A stretch of DNA of 64,000 nt from Reticulitermes speratus. Taxonomy: Eukaryota; Arthropoda; Insecta; Blattodea; Rhinotermitidae. The notes beneath the pieces are model-generated. The model did no database searches. It worked only from the letters and a program-made list of their open reading frames with translations, and was not told where the DNA came from. Below are positions 60,841 through 64,000 of this stretch, one piece after another. The translations under genes and the position numbers were made by a program. The first letter of the stretch is position 1, and the number at the start of each line of letters is the position of its first letter. Location of the stretch: NCBI GenBank assembly GCA_021186555.1, contig JAJKFL010000039.1, positions 24,601,733 to 24,665,732 on the forward strand, given 5' to 3'.

Positions 60841-60974
60841 ATGGAGAACGATGTGTTTGACTTTTCTGAACGTGATGGTGTGACACCCAATCCCATACCC
60901 CCAGGTTTTACTCCTTATCCTTCAGGTGACCATCCAGGCAGTGGACGAAAATGGTACAGGATGGCAGCACACAG
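60841..60974 (+). CDS. First coding exon of an unrecognised gene
   Basis: ATG at 60841 is the first after an in-frame stop at 60817. It opens MENDVFDFSERDGVTPNPIP and continues PGFTPYPSGDHPGSGRKWYR to MAAHR, ending in phase 2 at a clean donor (CACAG then GTAAAT). A TTTGCAG acceptor ends at 60815, so the exon may begin at 60816 with a short leader. The proline/glycine-rich acidic start followed by a basic segment is not one I can assign. No continuing exon was recognised before 64000, so the rest lies downstream. It could be a chance ORF, but start, frame and donor agree. Confidence 0.5.
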
Positions 60975-61156
60975 GTAAATGATTTTGTTATATTCTGTAG
61001 CAAAAAAGAGTCTTGGGTTTCTTTAGTAAAGGGTTAGAAATTGTATTACTCCTGTACCTCGGAGGGTAATGACACTGTCATTTGTTGTCAGAAGGGTAAG
61101 AGTGCAGTGTGTGTCTTATGCGTGATTTTAGGCTACCGCCGCGGTGTAAATGGGGT

Positions 61157-61369
61157 CTGCGCTCTTTTGGGGGTTTTACACAGCATGGAATGGTAGTTTG
61201 TTACCGACGTTTCGGGACATCTTATCGGTCTCATCTTCGAGCGTCAAGCAGTCCAATAATTCTTCTTCTTGGACTGCTTGACCCTTGAAGATGGGACCGA
61301 TAGGTTGTCCCGAAACGTCGGTTAAAAAACTACCATTCTGCGCTGCGTAAAATCCCAGAAGAGCGCAGA
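61157..61369. repeat. 213-bp foldback with hammerhead-like arms
   Basis: Arms of about 95 bp begin TCTGCGCTCTTTT and end with its mirror; the short spacer lies around 61255-61270. Each arm contains GAAGATG..GTCCCGAAACGTCGG, that is, box-like CU(U/C)GAAGA, a GGGAC/GTCCC helix, GAAA and an AC/GTC triplet. The extra base in the box departs from the hammerhead consensus. Confidence 0.75.
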
Positions 61370-61559
61370 TTTCAGGTCGTGGCTTGAACTTAATTCTGAC
61401 TCATTCAAACAAAACCTAACCAGTGAGGACCATTATGGATTCAGAAACGTTCCTTGAATGTGGCATAATGAGAAACCCAAACTGTATTATCTGACAATAT
61501 AACTGACATTAGTATGAAACCCTGAAATTCTAGATCATCATGTTGTGTAAATAAACACT

Positions 61560-62350
61560 TCTGCCACTAACTGTAATGTGTTCCAAGGCACTTTAGATGT
61601 TGATTCATGTGTATGAGTTGCTGTACAATAGTCAATGTTTACAGGCAGTTCTTCTACACAGAAGTGCAGGACCCATATCATTGATCACTTGTCAGACCAT
61701 TTGCATGGCAGCAGGTAGTGCATTGACCACAACTATTCCAGTTTGCCATGGGTCAGGGTCCACACTTTTTTTTTGATGCATTGCAGTTAATATTAGGTTT
61801 TCACTCCTTGTACTTAATGAATATGCTGAAATGGTTTACTTCTTCTCACAGACACACATAATAACATTGTTTATGGCATGTTAAAGTTCTGCTGGTGAAA
61901 TTTTATGGTCAGATCATATTCAGTGTGAGGATTATTACTATATTACTATAGACTTTATCATTGAACATGTTCCACAAGTAAGAAATTGCTTGGGTTCAAA
62001 TCTGGCTAGCAAGTAGGCCACAATCCTCTGCTTATTGTTCTGTCACTAGAAACACTGTAAACAATGCATAGAGTTGTTTATGGTGTTCAAAATGTGTGCC
62101 AGAATGCGTGTAACATATTGATGTAAATTTATTATCTCAGGGTGGAAAAAAAGGTCCAATAATCCTAGTTGCACCTGCAGCTCATCACACACCAACTTTA
62201 ATGTCATGTAATGGCACTTCATGGATAAAATTGGGTTTTCTGCAGATCAGTACCTGTTAGTATGTGTTCACATACCTACTAAAACAAACCAAGCTTTGTC
62301 ACTAAATAGAATGACTGTGAGGTCTGTTTCTCCATCATGTGACTGATGAC
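61560..62350 (-). pseudogene. Mariner-like DDE transposase remnant
   Basis: Read on the minus strand from 62350. A broken frame gives HEVPLHDIKVGV then CAAGATRIIGPFF around 62130-62220, then an Asp-containing ATHTHEST (DGATAHT-type) segment near 61600-61640. The order agrees with transposases of this class. Many stops and shifts. Confidence 0.5.
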
Positions 62351-62443
62351 TGTTGAAAACCCTCTACAGACATTAACAGCATCTGTGCAATAGTGTGGAT
62401 GGTAGCTGGCTGCTGAGTCAGTCCTTTGTGATGAAGGTATCAA

Positions 62444-62707
62444 CAAGAAATGATCAGTGATATGGGCCAGATATACTAAGGACCTTGTTTGTGTGTTGTG
62501 TGTGTGTGTGTGTGTACACATGCATGTGCATGCATATGTATACATAATAGGCCACAAGTTTATTTTGTCATGGGGCAAGAAATGATCAGTGATATGGGCC
62601 AGATATACTAAGGACCTTGTTTGTGTGTGTGTGTGTGTGTACATGCATGCATGTGCATGCATATGTATACATAATAGGCCACGAGTTTATTTTGTCATGC
62701 GCAAAAT
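62444..62707 (+). repeat. Two-copy 132-bp tandem duplication with (TG)n core
   Basis: 62444-62575 and 62576-62707 are almost identical (each CAAGAAATGATCAGTGATAT, then (TG)n, then TGCATGCATATGTATACATA). They differ mainly in the number of TG units. Confidence 0.85.
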
Positions 62708-64000
62708 AATCTTGGCAAAAATTATGAATTAGGCCTAAGAGAAAAGAGTCATATTTCATGTTTAACATGCAGTGAAGGTCTGATATTATTTTATGTAAGT
62801 AATAGAACACATGTTAATTCGGTGACATTTATATGCTGCTGACTTTCATCTTCCTGCACTTCATTCCTTGTAATGTATCATGTTATTCACTGGACCAGTT
62901 CTTTTGTAAGTTTTAACTGAGTGTCTGTCAGGACTTAAACTATGACCACCACCCAAAAGATTTCAGACTACAGATCCACTTCAATCATCAAGTAAGAAGG
63001 TGGGGAGGCATTTACTTGGTTGAGCCTGCTAGAGAGCTAATCTCAATCTCTGGCCTACATATAAATCTCACATGTTTCACATACGATAACCTGTCCTATA
63101 CTAACACATTATTATGAAACAGAATGTCTGGCTTCTGTATGAAATAAAAGGAGATAATTTGTGACTTGCTGACACAGAATTACATTCTACAAGGTGGCAT
63201 CATTTTGCAGCATACCTTACGATGGTCTATATGCTTTTCATAGAAACACCAAAGATCTTGATTCTGATCTCTATATCAAAGGATTTTAGAATTAGTGAAA
63301 GCTATGTGTATTTCTTTTTTACACTCTTACATTGCCTATGCAAAGCCATTCTTTCCTCTGTATTGTTGGTCTCAAAGGAAAAGTCGTGAACTACTTTCTA
63401 AAGCTTTTAAGAAGATGAATGTTATTAATTATGAAAATCCAATTTTTGTATCCTTATGTCAATGGACATACAAGACCTAATATTGCTATGTGGTACAGAA
63501 ACTCATGGCACACATTTTTGGAGTTAAAAAAAAACTACATTATTAAAAATAAAGTGTAATGGTCTATTGAACACAGTTGTGCAAAAATGCCAGTTGATGA
63601 CTTTCTCCATGACATTGATATTCAGTGTTGTGTACTTTACAGATAATTAGGATATAAACTCCAAGCTTATTCAGTTAATAGATTACTGTGAGATGATTTC
63701 CAGGACGGATATATGGGGATGCCGGTTTATTAAGTGTTCAATATTTGTAGCCCTGTAAATACTTCTCATTATATAATTTCATGTTGTTCGTTAGGTACAG
63801 AATTGTAATACACTTGGAAATCACGTTTTGTGTCCATTCTTTGTGAGAAGTACTCAAGTGAATGTGTAAACTTGAGGTCATATCTGTCCACAGCTTCATC
63901 TCAGAGACTGCAGAATGTATCTGGTTAAATGGCACTGAGAATCTACACCAACAGTTTGGTGCCTGTATTTAATTTTTGTGTTACTCCAATATGAAGCTCA

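Larger units (their letters stand above)
60975..64000. other. Intron or intergenic region to window end
   Basis: Holds a foldback (61157-61369), a decayed transposase (61560-62350, minus), a tandem duplication (62444-62707) and AT-rich DNA from 62700 to 64000 in which I see no conserved exon. Confidence 0.5.

Noticed and set aside
62279..62810. Minus-strand ORFs of His-Thr repeats
   Set aside because: They arise from the TG microsatellite duplication.
1..64000. CRISPR array, bacterial operon or phage
   Set aside because: No regularly spaced direct repeats with spacers. The genes are animal genes with spliceosomal introns.

Overview
This is a eukaryotic window. It has AT-rich DNA, protein-coding exons split by long GT-AG introns, and abundant SINE, foldback, BEL/Pao, Tc1/mariner-like, pogo-like and piggyBac remnants. 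The proteins are animal orthologues. The SRp54-type splicing factor, the BEL/Pao element and the intron-rich gene structure point to an insect with a large genome. A hemimetabolous insect such as a cockroach or termite is my guess, not something the sequence proves.

Layout. 130-20831 (+): the last 17 exons of CFAP43, an axonemal dynein-tether subunit; the N-terminal WD-repeat exons lie upstream of the window. 21553-23621 (-): an SRp54/SREK1-type SR splicing factor with a spliced 5' UTR, tail-to-tail with CFAP43. 26335-31919 (+): RpL26 in three coding exons, divergent from SRp54. 34110-39009 (-): RNASEH2A in six exons, all catalytic residues present. 39183-55993 (+): a mitochondrial ACADSB-type acyl-CoA dehydrogenase in nine exons, sharing a 173-bp divergent promoter with RNASEH2A. 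Intron 7 of ACADSB holds a 3.9-kb internally deleted BEL/Pao retrotransposon, with a pogo-like element nested in one LTR. 56208-58410 (-): three unrelated genes on one strand, SRR1-like, FMC1 and POMK, separated by only 29 and 14 bp. 60841-60974 (+): the first coding exon of an unrecognised gene whose intron runs to the window end.

The genes are ordinary housekeeping or ciliary genes and do not form one pathway. Two things go beyond ordinary annotation. First, the SRR1-FMC1-POMK array looks like a tricistronic or extremely compressed locus in an otherwise intron-bloated genome. Second, there is a scattered set of hammerhead-ribozyme-like motifs: CUGANGA box, helix II, GAAA, a tiny self-complementary helix III, and a flanking helix I. 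Several lie inside foldback elements. They resemble the small hammerheads known from Penelope-like retroelements.

Three or four single-base reading-frame breaks occur in ACADSB and SRp54, while the other genes are clean. They are either uncorrected assembly errors or recent gene damage. Exon boundaries were derived by hand from splice consensus, phase continuity and remembered family sequence, with no computed alignment.
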